Shown here in pieces: positions 14,438 through 22,031 of a stretch of 36,291 bases of DNA; position 1 is the stretch's first letter; each line of letters begins with the position of its first letter. The notes below the pieces were generated by a model. It saw only the letters and a program-made list of their open reading frames with translations. It did not search any database and was not told where the DNA came from. The stretch spans positions 1 through 36,291 of the forward strand of contig CALKOT010000055.1 of the NCBI GenBank assembly GCA_938092015.1, in the 5' to 3' direction. The translations under genes were made by a program, and so were the position numbers. The stretch is from an uncultured Paracoccaceae bacterium (GTDB taxonomy: Bacteria > Pseudomonadota > Alphaproteobacteria > Rhodobacterales > Rhodobacteraceae).

Positions 14438-16120
14438 TCAGGCTCCTGTCACTTTCACGGATTTGTTCGGGTCCACGGTCACTGTGCCGTGGCGTTTGAT
14501 ATGCGATTCAACGACGTCCCAGATTGGCGGGCCTTCCGTCGCTTCGTTAACCGAAGCCCAGCCCGACACGACGTAGGTTTTCTGCGGATCAATCGCGTCG
14601 CCCGTTTTCAGGTGGGTCATATTGGTGATGCGCGATCCCTGAGGTTTGGTCACGTCGATCGAGTATCCCATGCCCCCCACGCGAACCATGTCGCCGCCCT
14701 GTTGATAGTAGGGGTCGGGGTTGAAGAGGTTATCGGCGACGTCTTCGAGGATTGTGTGCAGGAATTCGCCTGTCATCTCTGACCGATAAGCTTTCGGGTA
14801 GGACATGCCGACCGCATTGAAGAGGTCTTCGCGGGTGATGTCCTGCCCCGGCAGCAAGCTCGGCCCCCAGCGGAAGCCGGGGGAAAGGGCGATGTCGGCC
14901 TCACGTTCTTCAATCAGCGCATTGCAGATCAGATCGTCCCATGTGCCGTTGAAATTGCCCCGCCGGTAGAGGAGCGATCCTGTCTGGCCCAGAACCTCAC
15001 GCAGTTGATCCTCGTGCGGTGCGCGCTGTTCGTCGATCAACGCTGTGATTGCGGGATCGGACGCGATGACGTCTGAGAAGATCGGGATCAGCTTGTGGCG
15101 AAAGCCTTTCATCTCACCATTCTGCACATCCAGATCGAGGCGCGAGATGAACTTGCCGTTAGACCCAGAAGCGATCAGCAACGTGTCGTTCACCAGCAGC
15201 GGCTCTGGCAGCGCATCATGGGTGTGGCCGGTCAGGATCACGTCGATCCCGTCGACCCTCCCTGCCAGTTTGCGGTCCACATCAAAGCCATTGTGGGACA
15301 GAAGAACAACCAGATCGGCGCCTTCTTCGCGCACTTCCTCGACCATCTCAGCCACCCGCTCTTCGCGGATGCCGAAGGACATAGTTTCGAACATGTAGCG
15401 GGGGTTTGCAATCGGCAGGTAGGGAAAAGCCTGCCCGATGACGGCAATTTTGACGCCATTCTGCTCGAAGAACTTATAGGGCTCGTAGGCTGGTTCGTCC
15501 CACTCGTTGTCGAAGATGTTCGCGCCGAGGAAGGCAAACGGCAGCTCATCAATCAGCTCATCAACGCGGTCCTTACCGAAGGTGAACTCCCAATGCGCGG
15601 TCATCGCATCGGGTTTCAGCGCGTTCATGACGTTGACCATATCCTGGCCCTTGGTCATCTCAGCGGTGTAGCTGCCCTGCCATGTGTCGCCGCCGTCCAG
15701 CAGCAACGCCTCTGGCCGTTCAGCCCGGATCGCGTTGATCACGGTGGCGCAGCGGTCGATGCCGCCCATCTTGCCGTAACCCTTGGCAAGCGATGTGAAA
15801 TCTTCCGAGGTCAGCGCATACGCCTCTGGCGTACCGGGTTGCATGTTGAACAGCTTCAGGAAATCCGCGCCGGTGACATGCGGCGGCAGACCATTGACCT
15901 CCCCTACCCCCAGATTGATCGAGGGCTCACGGAAATAGACCGGTTTCAGCTGGGCGTGAATGTCTGTGATGTGGATCAGCGTGACATTGCCGAGGGGGTC
16001 GAATTCCAGCAGCTGATCCTGCGTCAGCGCCTGCTGCGCGGCGACTTTGGTCCAAACTCCACCGCCAAGAATGGCTGAGGCGGCGACGCCGGCTTGCAGG
16101 AAATCACGACGGGAGATCAT
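14438..16120 (-). CDS. soxB: SoxB, thiosulfohydrolase
   Basis: This 560-residue protein has a twin-arginine signal (MISRRDFLQAGVAASA) and the 5'-nucleotidase/metallophosphatase fold. Manganese-binding motifs are ITDIHAQL at 51-58, DGGDTWQGSY at 142-151, TAHWEFT at 174-180, LSHNGFD and GHTHDALP. SoxB hydrolyses the sulfonate group from SoxY-S-thiosulfonate, releasing sulfate. The start at 16120 follows GAGAGGG and yields the export signal; the longer frame upstream has no family support. A terminator-like hairpin lies between soxA and soxB, so soxB and the genes after it may be expressed at a lower level or from their own promoter. Confidence 0.95.
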   Translation of the reverse strand: MISRRDFLQAGVAASAILGGGVWTKVAAQQALTQDQLLEFDPLGNVTLIHITDIHAQLKPVYFREPSINLGVGEVNGLPPHVTGADFLKLFNMQPGTPEAYALTSEDFTSLAKGYGKMGGIDRCATVINAIRAERPEALLLDGGDTWQGSYTAEMTKGQDMVNVMNALKPDAMTAHWEFTFGKDRVDELIDELPFAFLGANIFDNEWDEPAYEPYKFFEQNGVKIAVIGQAFPYLPIANPRYMFETMSFGIREERVAEMVEEVREEGADLVVLLSHNGFDVDRKLAGRVDGIDVILTGHTHDALPEPLLVNDTLLIASGSNGKFISRLDLDVQNGEMKGFRHKLIPIFSDVIASDPAITALIDEQRAPHEDQLREVLGQTGSLLYRRGNFNGTWDDLICNALIEEREADIALSPGFRWGPSLLPGQDITREDLFNAVGMSYPKAYRSEMTGEFLHTILEDVADNLFNPDPYYQQGGDMVRVGGMGYSIDVTKPQGSRITNMTHLKTGDAIDPQKTYVVSGWASVNEATEGPPIWDVVESHIKRHGTVTVDPNKSVKVTGA

Positions 16121-16177
16121 CGATAGACCCTCTCTGTTCAAAGCCGGTTTAACGGCCCTGTTGTGTAGAATATATTT

Positions 16178-16212
16178 TGAAAACAACCCCCGCCCCAAAT
16201 GGAACGGGGGTT
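16178..16212 (-). terminator. Rho-independent-type terminator between soxA and soxB
   Basis: On the minus strand AACCCCCG and CGGGGGTT form a perfect 8-base stem with a 12-base loop, followed by GTTTTC. It lies about 10 bases beyond the soxA stop codon at 16223, inside the sox cluster. It is likely to reduce readthrough from soxXYZA into soxB. Confidence 0.75.
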
Positions 16213-16222
16213 GCCGTTTGGA

Positions 16223-17065
16223 TTAGTTGCGAACCGACGGGCTTTCGACGCCCAGACCTGCGCCGCGTGTAGCCAAGTAGATCTCAAGCGCGGTGAACTC
16301 ATCCGAGCCGCGTTTGAAAGGTTGCGCGCGGATGTTCTTCATGCAGCCCGAGAACCGGCGGTGGAGAGAGCCAAGACCCTGCCATTTGAACCGATACGTC
16401 GGAAAACCGTTGGTGTTGCCCTGAGACAAGTGATCGGCGCGAATATACTGGCCGTTGTTGTCTTCGTGGCAGTTTGCGCACGACATATCCAACTGACCAA
16501 CGCGGGTGTAGTAAAGGTCTTTACCCTTTTCCACCCAATCAGCCATTGGCCCGTCGGACTGTACATTGACCGGCATCCCACGGGACTGCATCCCGATCAG
16601 CGCAGTCATAGCCAGCATTTCGGCGCTTTCCCATTTCCAGCCTTCGCCGCCCTGGTGTTCCTTAATCGAACGGTTGACCAGGTCTTCCAGCGTGAGGGGC
16701 GCACCGGCCGCCTCATCCCACTTCGGCGTGATAGCTTTCAGGCCAGCCATGTCTTCCACGTCGCCATGGCAATCCGCGCAGGATTTGTTCGACGTCCCAG
16801 CGGGCGTATCCCAAAGCTCAATTCCATACTCAACCGCGACCATCGCCGGGTTTTCGAAATCGTCCATTTGAAGTGATTGGGTTTCGTCCGTGCGGAAGCG
16901 CCAGCCAGAATAGATGACGTCCAATGGATGATCATCGGGCGCCTTCACTTCGGTGACGATTTTCAGGCCGTCAATCTCAAGCTGGTCTTCGTCCGGGCCG
17001 GGGCCCGCCTGAGCCGATGCGGCGATGAAGCCCGCTGCGGCTGCGATGGCGAATAGCTGTCGCAT
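16223..17065 (-). CDS. soxA: SoxA, dihaem cytochrome c subunit of SoxAX
   Basis: This 280-residue protein has a signal peptide (MRQLFAIAAAAGFIAASAQA) and two CxxCH sites, CADCH at 96-100 and CANCH at 196-200. The active-site cysteine that ligates the catalytic haem is C241 in FSGCMKNIRAQP. SoxAX joins thiosulfate to the SoxY cysteine by oxidative coupling, starting the cycle. The two-haem form is typical of Paracoccus-like SoxA. The gene follows soxZ by 30 bases, with a GGGAGG-type site before ATG at 17065, and ends at a strong hairpin. Confidence 0.95.
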   Translation of the reverse strand: MRQLFAIAAAAGFIAASAQAGPGPDEDQLEIDGLKIVTEVKAPDDHPLDVIYSGWRFRTDETQSLQMDDFENPAMVAVEYGIELWDTPAGTSNKSCADCHGDVEDMAGLKAITPKWDEAAGAPLTLEDLVNRSIKEHQGGEGWKWESAEMLAMTALIGMQSRGMPVNVQSDGPMADWVEKGKDLYYTRVGQLDMSCANCHEDNNGQYIRADHLSQGNTNGFPTYRFKWQGLGSLHRRFSGCMKNIRAQPFKRGSDEFTALEIYLATRGAGLGVESPSVRN

Positions 17066-17095
17066 GTGTTTCCTCCCCTAGGGTGGCGGCTTTTA

Positions 17096-17425
17096 TCAGC
17101 CGACCTTGATTTTTTTCTCGGCCGTGTAGACAGAGCCATCGTCGTCAGTCCACTCGAACTTCATCGTGCCTGCGCCCGGGAACTTCATGTCGAACTGAAA
17201 ATACGGATTGGCGCTGACAGCTGGATCAACATCAACATTGACGACTTCCTGACCTTCAAAGCTGGCCACGAATTTGTTGATGATTTTCCGGGGGATCAGA
17301 TCGCCGGTTTTCTTGTCTTTGCGCTGGCCGGATTCCATCGGGTGGCTGATCAGCGTTTTGATCGTGATCACTTCACCGACTTCGGCTTTCTTCGGGACTT
17401 TTACGCGAGGTTTGACTTTAGCCAT
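17096..17425 (-). CDS. soxZ: SoxZ, sulfur-carrier partner of SoxY
   Basis: This 109-residue protein has no signal peptide and begins MAKVKPRVKVPKKAEVGEVI. It contains the family segment ISHPMESGQRKDKKTG, followed by IPRKIINKFVASFEG and a final beta-rich stretch. SoxZ pairs with SoxY; the dimer carries the sulfur substrate on the SoxY swinging arm. It is exported with SoxY by the twin-arginine route, since it lacks its own signal. It lies 20 bases after soxY and 30 before soxA. Confidence 0.96.
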   Translation of the reverse strand: MAKVKPRVKVPKKAEVGEVITIKTLISHPMESGQRKDKKTGDLIPRKIINKFVASFEGQEVVNVDVDPAVSANPYFQFDMKFPGAGTMKFEWTDDDGSVYTAEKKIKVG

Positions 17426-17445
17426 GTTCTTATTCCTTCCCTAGC

Positions 17446-17874
17446 TCAGCCGCCGCAGCCGCCGATGGTGACTTTGACAGAGCGTTTCGACATGGCAAAG
17501 CTGCCGTCAGCCATTTTTGCAACTGCAATCAGATCCTGCGTGCCGGCCAAACGGATGCGGGTTTTCGCCTCGGACGCCGCGGACAGCGGGCCAAAGTTGA
17601 ATGTCGCCACACCCGGGTTCGGGTTGCCTGCCGCCAGAAGCAGAATTGAAGTTGCGCCAGGCGCGGATACTTCAACAGGGACGGTATTGCCGTTTTCCGC
17701 AATCTCAGGGGCGGTAATCTCTACACCGCCCTCTTTGACATCGGCACCGCCCGTGAAGGCCGCGATATCTGCGTCTATGTCTTCAGGCGTAGCGGCCAAA
17801 GCTGGCAGGGGAAGGCTTGCGGTGATCGCAGCGCCTGCAGTCAGCAAAAGGGCATCTCGTCTTGTCAGTTTCAT
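17446..17874 (-). CDS. soxY: SoxY, sulfur-covalently-binding carrier protein
   Basis: This 142-residue protein has a twin-arginine-like signal (LTRRDALLLTAGAAITASLP) and ends in GGCGG, the swinging arm whose cysteine at residue 140 carries the sulfur through the Sox cycle. The core beta-sandwich includes TVPVEVSAPGATSILLLAAG and NPNPGVATFNFGP. SoxYZ delivers substrate to SoxAX, SoxB and SoxCD in turn. It follows soxX by 25 bases and precedes soxZ by 20. Confidence 0.97.
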   Translation of the reverse strand: MKLTRRDALLLTAGAAITASLPLPALAATPEDIDADIAAFTGGADVKEGGVEITAPEIAENGNTVPVEVSAPGATSILLLAAGNPNPGVATFNFGPLSAASEAKTRIRLAGTQDLIAVAKMADGSFAMSKRSVKVTIGGCGG

Positions 17875-17899
17875 TTCACAATCCTCCTACGAAGGGTCA

Positions 17900-18358
17900 C
17901 TAATCTTTAAGCGTCAGCAGATAGGCGACGACATCTTCGACCTGTTCAGCGGTCAGAATTGTCTTGCCTTCGAATTTCTCAAGCGGGCGTGCGCCGTTTG
18001 TCGTCCGGTAAAACGATGGCATGATCGTACCGTCGAACGTCATCTTTGAATTGACAACGATGCCGCGCAATTCAGCTTCGGTCCAGCGATCGGCGACGCC
18101 GTCCATCATCGGACCAACTTCACCGTGGAATGGTTCTGCCCGCAGATCTTCGTTCTGATGGCACGCCAGGCAATTGCCCTGCTTGCGGTTAGCAAAGACC
18201 TTCCGGCCCGTTTCGGCGTTACCCGCTACGCCGGTCAGCGATGCGGCGATAGCGCCATCTTCGAATTCAACACTGTCCGGACTGATGGTTCCGGCCCAGG
18301 CCTCACCAGTCAGGCCTATGGCCGTTACGATTGCGGCTGCGCAAATTTTGCGTGGCAT
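17900..18358 (-). CDS. soxX: SoxX, monohaem cytochrome c subunit of SoxAX
   Basis: This 152-residue protein has a signal peptide (MPRKICAAAIVTAIGLTGEAWA) and one haem site, CLACH at 63-67. A Met ligand is likely in the MPSFYR or KMTFDG segment. It pairs with SoxA. The ATG at 18358 follows AGGGAGAAACGC. It opens the soxXYZA block, and a perfect SoxR-type operator lies about 80 bases upstream (18435-18454), consistent with sulfur-responsive derepression. Confidence 0.94.
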   Translation of the reverse strand: MPRKICAAAIVTAIGLTGEAWAGTISPDSVEFEDGAIAASLTGVAGNAETGRKVFANRKQGNCLACHQNEDLRAEPFHGEVGPMMDGVADRWTEAELRGIVVNSKMTFDGTIMPSFYRTTNGARPLEKFEGKTILTAEQVEDVVAYLLTLKD

Positions 18359-18434
18359 GCGTTTCTCCCTGATTCCGGTTTTCCACCGTTTTCGCGTGTA
18401 CAATGCACACAGAAACGTGAGCGCACAACCATAA

Positions 18435-18454
18435 AAATTCAAATAGTTGAATTT
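18435..18454. promoter_or_regulatory. Predicted SoxR operator upstream of soxX
   Basis: AAATTC-N8-GAATTT forms a perfect inverted repeat that contains the ATTC-N8-GAAT pattern of BigR/SqrR-type ArsR repressors. It lies between soxW and soxX, a gap reported to bind SoxR in Paracoccus pantotrophus. Assignment to the local SoxR is inference. Confidence 0.7.
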
Positions 18455-18505
18455 GATGTTATGTTGCGCCGCACAACCGCTGGTGCAGCGCATCAAGCGG
18501 ATCGC

Positions 18506-19066
18506 CTATTGCGATTGCTGTGCTTCCTGAAACTTTCGGGCGTGATATTTCTGAAAATGCTCATCGCCATCGTAGCCTTTTTCGTGCACCCAACGGAACA
18601 TGTTGAGCGTGGTGTGCTTGCCAAATGCGCCCGGCATCACACTAACAGCGGCGGCTTCGGCTGTGCCTTTTTCCGGCGCAGTTTCCGGCATGAACAGAAC
18701 TGTCGGCGTAAAGACCACGCCCCAACGCCGCGCCATTTCCTTTTCAGTCAACGCTTCGCCGTCAAAATCGGTAACCTCTTCATCGCCAAAGAGGTTGATC
18801 TGCACGACGTAGAAATTATCCCGAATGAACTGGCTGACTTCGGGAACAGAAAACACTTCTTCATGCAGCTGCTTACAGTAGATGCAGCCGCGCTGTTCGA
18901 AGATGATCGCAAGGCGTTTGCCTTCGTCCTGCGCCGTTTCCAGATCTTCGGCCATGTCCTTGAAGGTAACGGCGAACCAGTCCTGTTTGTGCAGGCCATC
19001 TTCGCCGATCTCAACCGCAGCGGCAGGCGCAGCGAACAGCAAAAGCGCGATCAACAGACGTTTCAT
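18506..19066 (-). CDS. soxW: SoxW, periplasmic thioredoxin
   Basis: This 186-residue protein has a signal peptide (MKRLLIALLLFAAPAAA) and a thioredoxin-like domain with active site CIYC at 61-64 and the cis-Pro segment VVFTPTVLFM. SoxW receives electrons from the membrane protein SoxV and reduces a periplasmic Sox partner. The start at 19066 follows GGGAGAG; the much longer overlapping frame to 19378 lies in the soxV gene in another frame and is rejected. It is 11 bases after soxV. Confidence 0.92.
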   Translation of the reverse strand: MKRLLIALLLFAAPAAAVEIGEDGLHKQDWFAVTFKDMAEDLETAQDEGKRLAIIFEQRGCIYCKQLHEEVFSVPEVSQFIRDNFYVVQINLFGDEEVTDFDGEALTEKEMARRWGVVFTPTVLFMPETAPEKGTAEAAAVSVMPGAFGKHTTLNMFRWVHEKGYDGDEHFQKYHARKFQEAQQSQ

Positions 19067-19077
19067 GGTTTCTCTCC

Positions 19078-19818
19078 CTATTTCAAAGTGCCGATATCGG
19101 GCGCGATGGACAACATCCAATCGGCAATGATGTTGATGGAATCCGTAGCGATCAGAACGGCAAAGCAGATCAGCAGGGCGCCCATGATCTTTTCGATGAC
19201 GCCCAGATAGCGACGAAACCCTTTCGCCCAGCGCAGAAACGGTCCGACAAACAGGCCGGCAAGGATGAACGGCAACGTCATGCCCGCCGCATAGGCCAGC
19301 AACAACAACCCGCCCTGCCCCGCAGTTTCCGCCCCTGCCGCCATGAACAGGATTGAAGCGAGGACCGGGCCAACGCACGGCGTCCAGCCAAATGCGAAAG
19401 CAAGGCCGACAATGTAGGCGCCCGCCAGCCCCAGCCGATGTTCGCCGGGATCAAGCCGCGCCTGCCGGAACAAAAGGCCGATGCGTAGAACGCCCAGAAA
19501 ATGTAATCCCATAATCAGGATGATCGCCGCTGCGGCGTATTTCAGAACGTCGAACCATTCGCGCAATGCTTGCCCGAAATAGGTCGCCGATGCGCCCAGG
19601 CCAAAGAAAACCGTCGCAACGCCGGCGGCGAAAAGAACCGTGGCCATGAAAATGTGTCGCCGGTCAGCGGGCGGCAGTTCGTCTTCATCGGCCAACGCGT
19701 CAAACGACATGCCCGCCAGATAACACAGGTAAAACGGCACAATCGGCAGGATGCAGGGCGACAGAAACGACAGAAGGCCCGCAAAGGCCGCCGCGCCATA
19801 CCCAATGTCAAATTCCAT
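19078..19818 (-). CDS. soxV: SoxV, CcdA/DsbD-like membrane thiol transporter
   Basis: This 246-residue protein has six predicted membrane helices and the CcdA/DsbD cysteine pair in proline-rich contexts, SPCILP (C22) and TPCVGP (C148), plus GLGASATYFGQ and GMTLPFILAG. SoxV moves reducing equivalents from cytoplasmic thioredoxin to periplasmic SoxW, keeping SoxY reactivated. The ATG at 19818 lies 80 bases from the divergent soxS start; a minus-strand promoter and a SoxR-type operator occupy the gap. Confidence 0.94.
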   Translation of the reverse strand: MEFDIGYGAAAFAGLLSFLSPCILPIVPFYLCYLAGMSFDALADEDELPPADRRHIFMATVLFAAGVATVFFGLGASATYFGQALREWFDVLKYAAAAIILIMGLHFLGVLRIGLLFRQARLDPGEHRLGLAGAYIVGLAFAFGWTPCVGPVLASILFMAAGAETAGQGGLLLLAYAAGMTLPFILAGLFVGPFLRWAKGFRRYLGVIEKIMGALLICFAVLIATDSINIIADWMLSIAPDIGTLK

Positions 19819-19837
19819 GGATGCACCACCCTAGACA

Positions 19838-19884
19838 TTGTCATATTCGTATTTTTGTATATATTCAGAGACCAACGTGGTCAA
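19838..19884. promoter_or_regulatory. Divergent soxS/soxV promoters overlapping a SoxR operator
   Basis: Plus strand: TTGTCA at 19838-19843 and TATATT at 19860-19865, 16 bases apart, face soxS. Minus strand: TTGACC at 19884-19879 and TATACA at 19861-19856, 17 bases apart, face soxV. An imperfect ATATTC-N8-GTATAT repeat at 19843-19862 covers the plus spacer and the minus -10 box, so one bound repressor could block both. SoxR binding here is known in Paracoccus; the boxes are read by eye. Confidence 0.6.
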
Positions 19885-19898
19885 TGGAGGCGCAAGAG

Positions 19899-20267
19899 AT
19901 GAAACGCCTGACACTCGCCCTTAGCGGGTTAGCATTCGCCCTCGCAAACGCTGTTTCCGCTGCCGAACTGGTGATGGTGGAAGAGACGTCTTGCCATTGG
20001 TGTGATCGCTGGAACGAAGAAATCGGCGTCGTCTACCACAAGACCGAAGAAGGCAAACGTGCACCCCTTAGGCGGGTCGATATCTCTGATCCGATTCCCA
20101 AAGACCTGACATTTAAATCACGCGCGAACTACACGCCGACCTTCATCCTGATCGAAGATGGTAAGGAATTCGGCCGGATCGAAGGCTATCCCGGCGAGGA
20201 TTTCTTTTGGCCGATGCTGGGCCAGCTGCTCGACAATCTGCCAGAAGGTGCGGCGTCAGGGTCATGA
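19899..20267 (+). CDS. soxS: SoxS, periplasmic thioredoxin-like protein
   Basis: This 122-residue protein has a signal peptide (MKRLTLALSGLAFALANAVS, cleaved near AAE) and a thioredoxin-like domain with active site CHWC at 32-35 and a TPTFIL segment. In Paracoccus, SoxS keeps SoxY in its reduced, active state and acts in control of sox expression. The start at 19899 has GGAGG 9 bases upstream. Its stop overlaps the soxR start (ATGA), so the two are translationally coupled, matching the known soxRS pair but in the order soxS-soxR. Confidence 0.88.
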   Translation: MKRLTLALSGLAFALANAVSAAELVMVEETSCHWCDRWNEEIGVVYHKTEEGKRAPLRRVDISDPIPKDLTFKSRANYTPTFILIEDGKEFGRIEGYPGEDFFWPMLGQLLDNLPEGAASGS

Positions 20268-20683
20268 CTGTTTCGAATATCATCGATATAGTACGTCGCG
20301 GGCAGCAGGACGCTGCGCAGAACAGCGACAAGGCAAAGACTATGGCCCTTCCCGAACTTCATCCGAGCATGAGCGATGATGAGCTTGACGGTATGATGAA
20401 AAACGCCCGTGAGGCGACCAACTTCATGAAGGCGTTGGCCCACGAAGGGCGTCTGATGACCCTTTGCTATCTGTCCACCGGCGAAAAGTCAGTGACTGAG
20501 CTGGAAGAGCTGCTCTCATCCCGTCAGGCCGCTGTCTCGCAGCAGCTAACGCGGCTTCGCCTTGAGGGGCTGGTCGATTTCCGGCGCGATGGCAAAACCA
20601 TCTACTATCGCCTTGCCGATGACCGCGCACGGCAGATGCTGGAAATGGTCTACGCCATGTTCTGCGCCGACGGCGAAGACTGA
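20264..20683 (+). CDS. soxR: SoxR, ArsR-family sulfur-responsive repressor
   Basis: This 139-residue protein has an ArsR winged helix: KALAHEGRLMTLCYL, recognition helix SSRQAAVSQQLTRLRLEGLV, and wing FRRDGKTIYYRLAD. C68 (TLCYL) and C134 (MFCAD) are 66 residues apart, the same spacing as the persulfide-sensing C41 and C107 of Rhodobacter SqrR. It should release sox promoters when persulfide links the pair. ATG at 20264 overlaps soxS; an ATG at 20342 would give a shorter form and still keep the core. It is followed one base later by soxT. Confidence 0.9.
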   Translation: MTVSNIIDIVRRGQQDAAQNSDKAKTMALPELHPSMSDDELDGMMKNAREATNFMKALAHEGRLMTLCYLSTGEKSVTELEELLSSRQAAVSQQLTRLRLEGLVDFRRDGKTIYYRLADDRARQMLEMVYAMFCADGED

Positions 20684-20684
20684 C

Positions 20685-21749
20685 ATGGACGGCCTGTCAG
20701 ATGGCGTGATCGCCGCCGCCATCGGGTTTGGCGGCGGGGTATTGCTGGGTCTGGCTGGACAGATGGGCCGGTTCTGCACATTGGGCGCCATAGAAGACGC
20801 ACTGTATGGACAAGACTTTCGCCGCCTGAGGATGTGGTCGCTTGCGATCGGCCTTTCGATCATAGGTGCGTTTCTGTTGATGGAAGGCGGGGTGTTCCAC
20901 GCCTCTGACACCGTCTACGCAGCGCTGGATTGGAACCCGCTCGCCAGCATCGCTGGTGGCTTGATCTTTGGCTACGGCATGGCGATTGCCGGTAATTGCG
21001 GATTTGGCGCATTGGTCAGACTTGGCGGCGGCGACCTGCGGTCATTCCTCATTGTCATCGTCATGGGCATCTCAGCCTTCATGGCGATTGGTGGACCGAT
21101 CGGCCTTTTGCGGGTTGAGGTTTTCCCCCCAAGCGCAGCCTCAAGCGATTTGGCTGATTTCGGCTATGCGCATGCCGCAGCCGCTGCAACGGGCCTGCCT
21201 GTCTTTGCATTCGCCGGATTGATTGGCGCTGTGTTCATCGCGCTGGCCTTGATGAGCGTTGAATTTCGCACTTCGCCCCGCCATGTGATCTGGTCCATCG
21301 TTGCGGCCGCCGCGATCCTGTCAGGCTGGGCCGGGCTTGGCCCATTGGCGGCGGAAAGCTTTGACAACATTCAGGTTCAATCACACACCTTCACGGTGCC
21401 GATTGGCGATACGATCATGTATCTCATGACAGCGTCCGCAGGCGGTTTGAACTTCGCAATCGGCTCAGTCGCGGGCGTCCTGTCCAGCGCACTTGCTGGC
21501 AGCCTGTTTCGCAAACGTTTCCGGTGGGAGGCATGCGACGATCCTCGCGAATTGGGCCGCCAGATGTTTGGCGGCTTCCTAATGGGCGTTGGCTCAGTGC
21601 TGGCGCTGGGATGCTCGGTCGGGCAGGGCCTGACCGCTTTTTCAACGCTCACCTTCAGCGCACCGGTTGTCGCCGTCTGCATCTTTCTGGGCGCAGCTTT
21701 CGGCCTGAAAAGCCTGATCTCGGGCGGCATCTTCAGGCAGAACGGCTAG
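20685..21749 (+). CDS. soxT: YeeE/YedE-family sulfur-compound transporter (SoxT-like)
   Basis: This 354-residue integral membrane protein has about nine or ten hydrophobic helices. The family cysteines are C31 (GRFCTLG), C105 (IAGNCGFGAL) and a third in LALGCSVGQGLT near residue 317; in the thiosulfate transporter YeeE they line the substrate path. Members import thiosulfate or related sulfur species. SoxT proteins encoded with soxR are also proposed to carry the inducing signal into the cytoplasm. The ATG at 20685 is one base after the soxR stop; the longer frame from 20562 overlaps soxR out of phase and is rejected. Confidence 0.88.
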   Translation: MDGLSDGVIAAAIGFGGGVLLGLAGQMGRFCTLGAIEDALYGQDFRRLRMWSLAIGLSIIGAFLLMEGGVFHASDTVYAALDWNPLASIAGGLIFGYGMAIAGNCGFGALVRLGGGDLRSFLIVIVMGISAFMAIGGPIGLLRVEVFPPSAASSDLADFGYAHAAAAATGLPVFAFAGLIGAVFIALALMSVEFRTSPRHVIWSIVAAAAILSGWAGLGPLAAESFDNIQVQSHTFTVPIGDTIMYLMTASAGGLNFAIGSVAGVLSSALAGSLFRKRFRWEACDDPRELGRQMFGGFLMGVGSVLALGCSVGQGLTAFSTLTFSAPVVAVCIFLGAAFGLKSLISGGIFRQNG

Positions 21750-22031
21750 ACGCCAAAGACGTCCATTCCGCCGGACGGCCACAACATGCTGGCGGATAGA
21801 CAAAGCCCGAGTCAGATTTGACGGGACCATCGTCGAATCGAGTGCGCATTGCGCCTTCACCGCCATCACTAATCAGCAGTTGTACGAGGCGATTACACGC
21901 TCTTCTTCAGGATGCTGAAATATCTATAAATACCCCAACATAGACTACTATAATCGCATAATATCGACTTTTACCAACATTTGTCTCAATTAGAGTGGTA
22001 TTTTTCCACCTCGCTCAGAAGGGGAAGTGAC

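Noticed and set aside
15095-16078. Long open frame (327 codons) on the plus strand, antisense to soxB
   Set aside because: It lies wholly inside a clearly conserved gene on the other strand, has no ribosome site and shows no family motifs. Long antisense frames are common in GC-rich genes.
17066-18049. Plus-strand frame of 327 codons across soxZ, soxY and soxX
   Set aside because: It runs antisense over three firmly identified genes and has no motifs of its own.
18506-19378. Extended soxW frame starting at 19378
   Set aside because: The extra part lies in soxV in a different frame; the signal peptide begins at 19066 with a good ribosome site.
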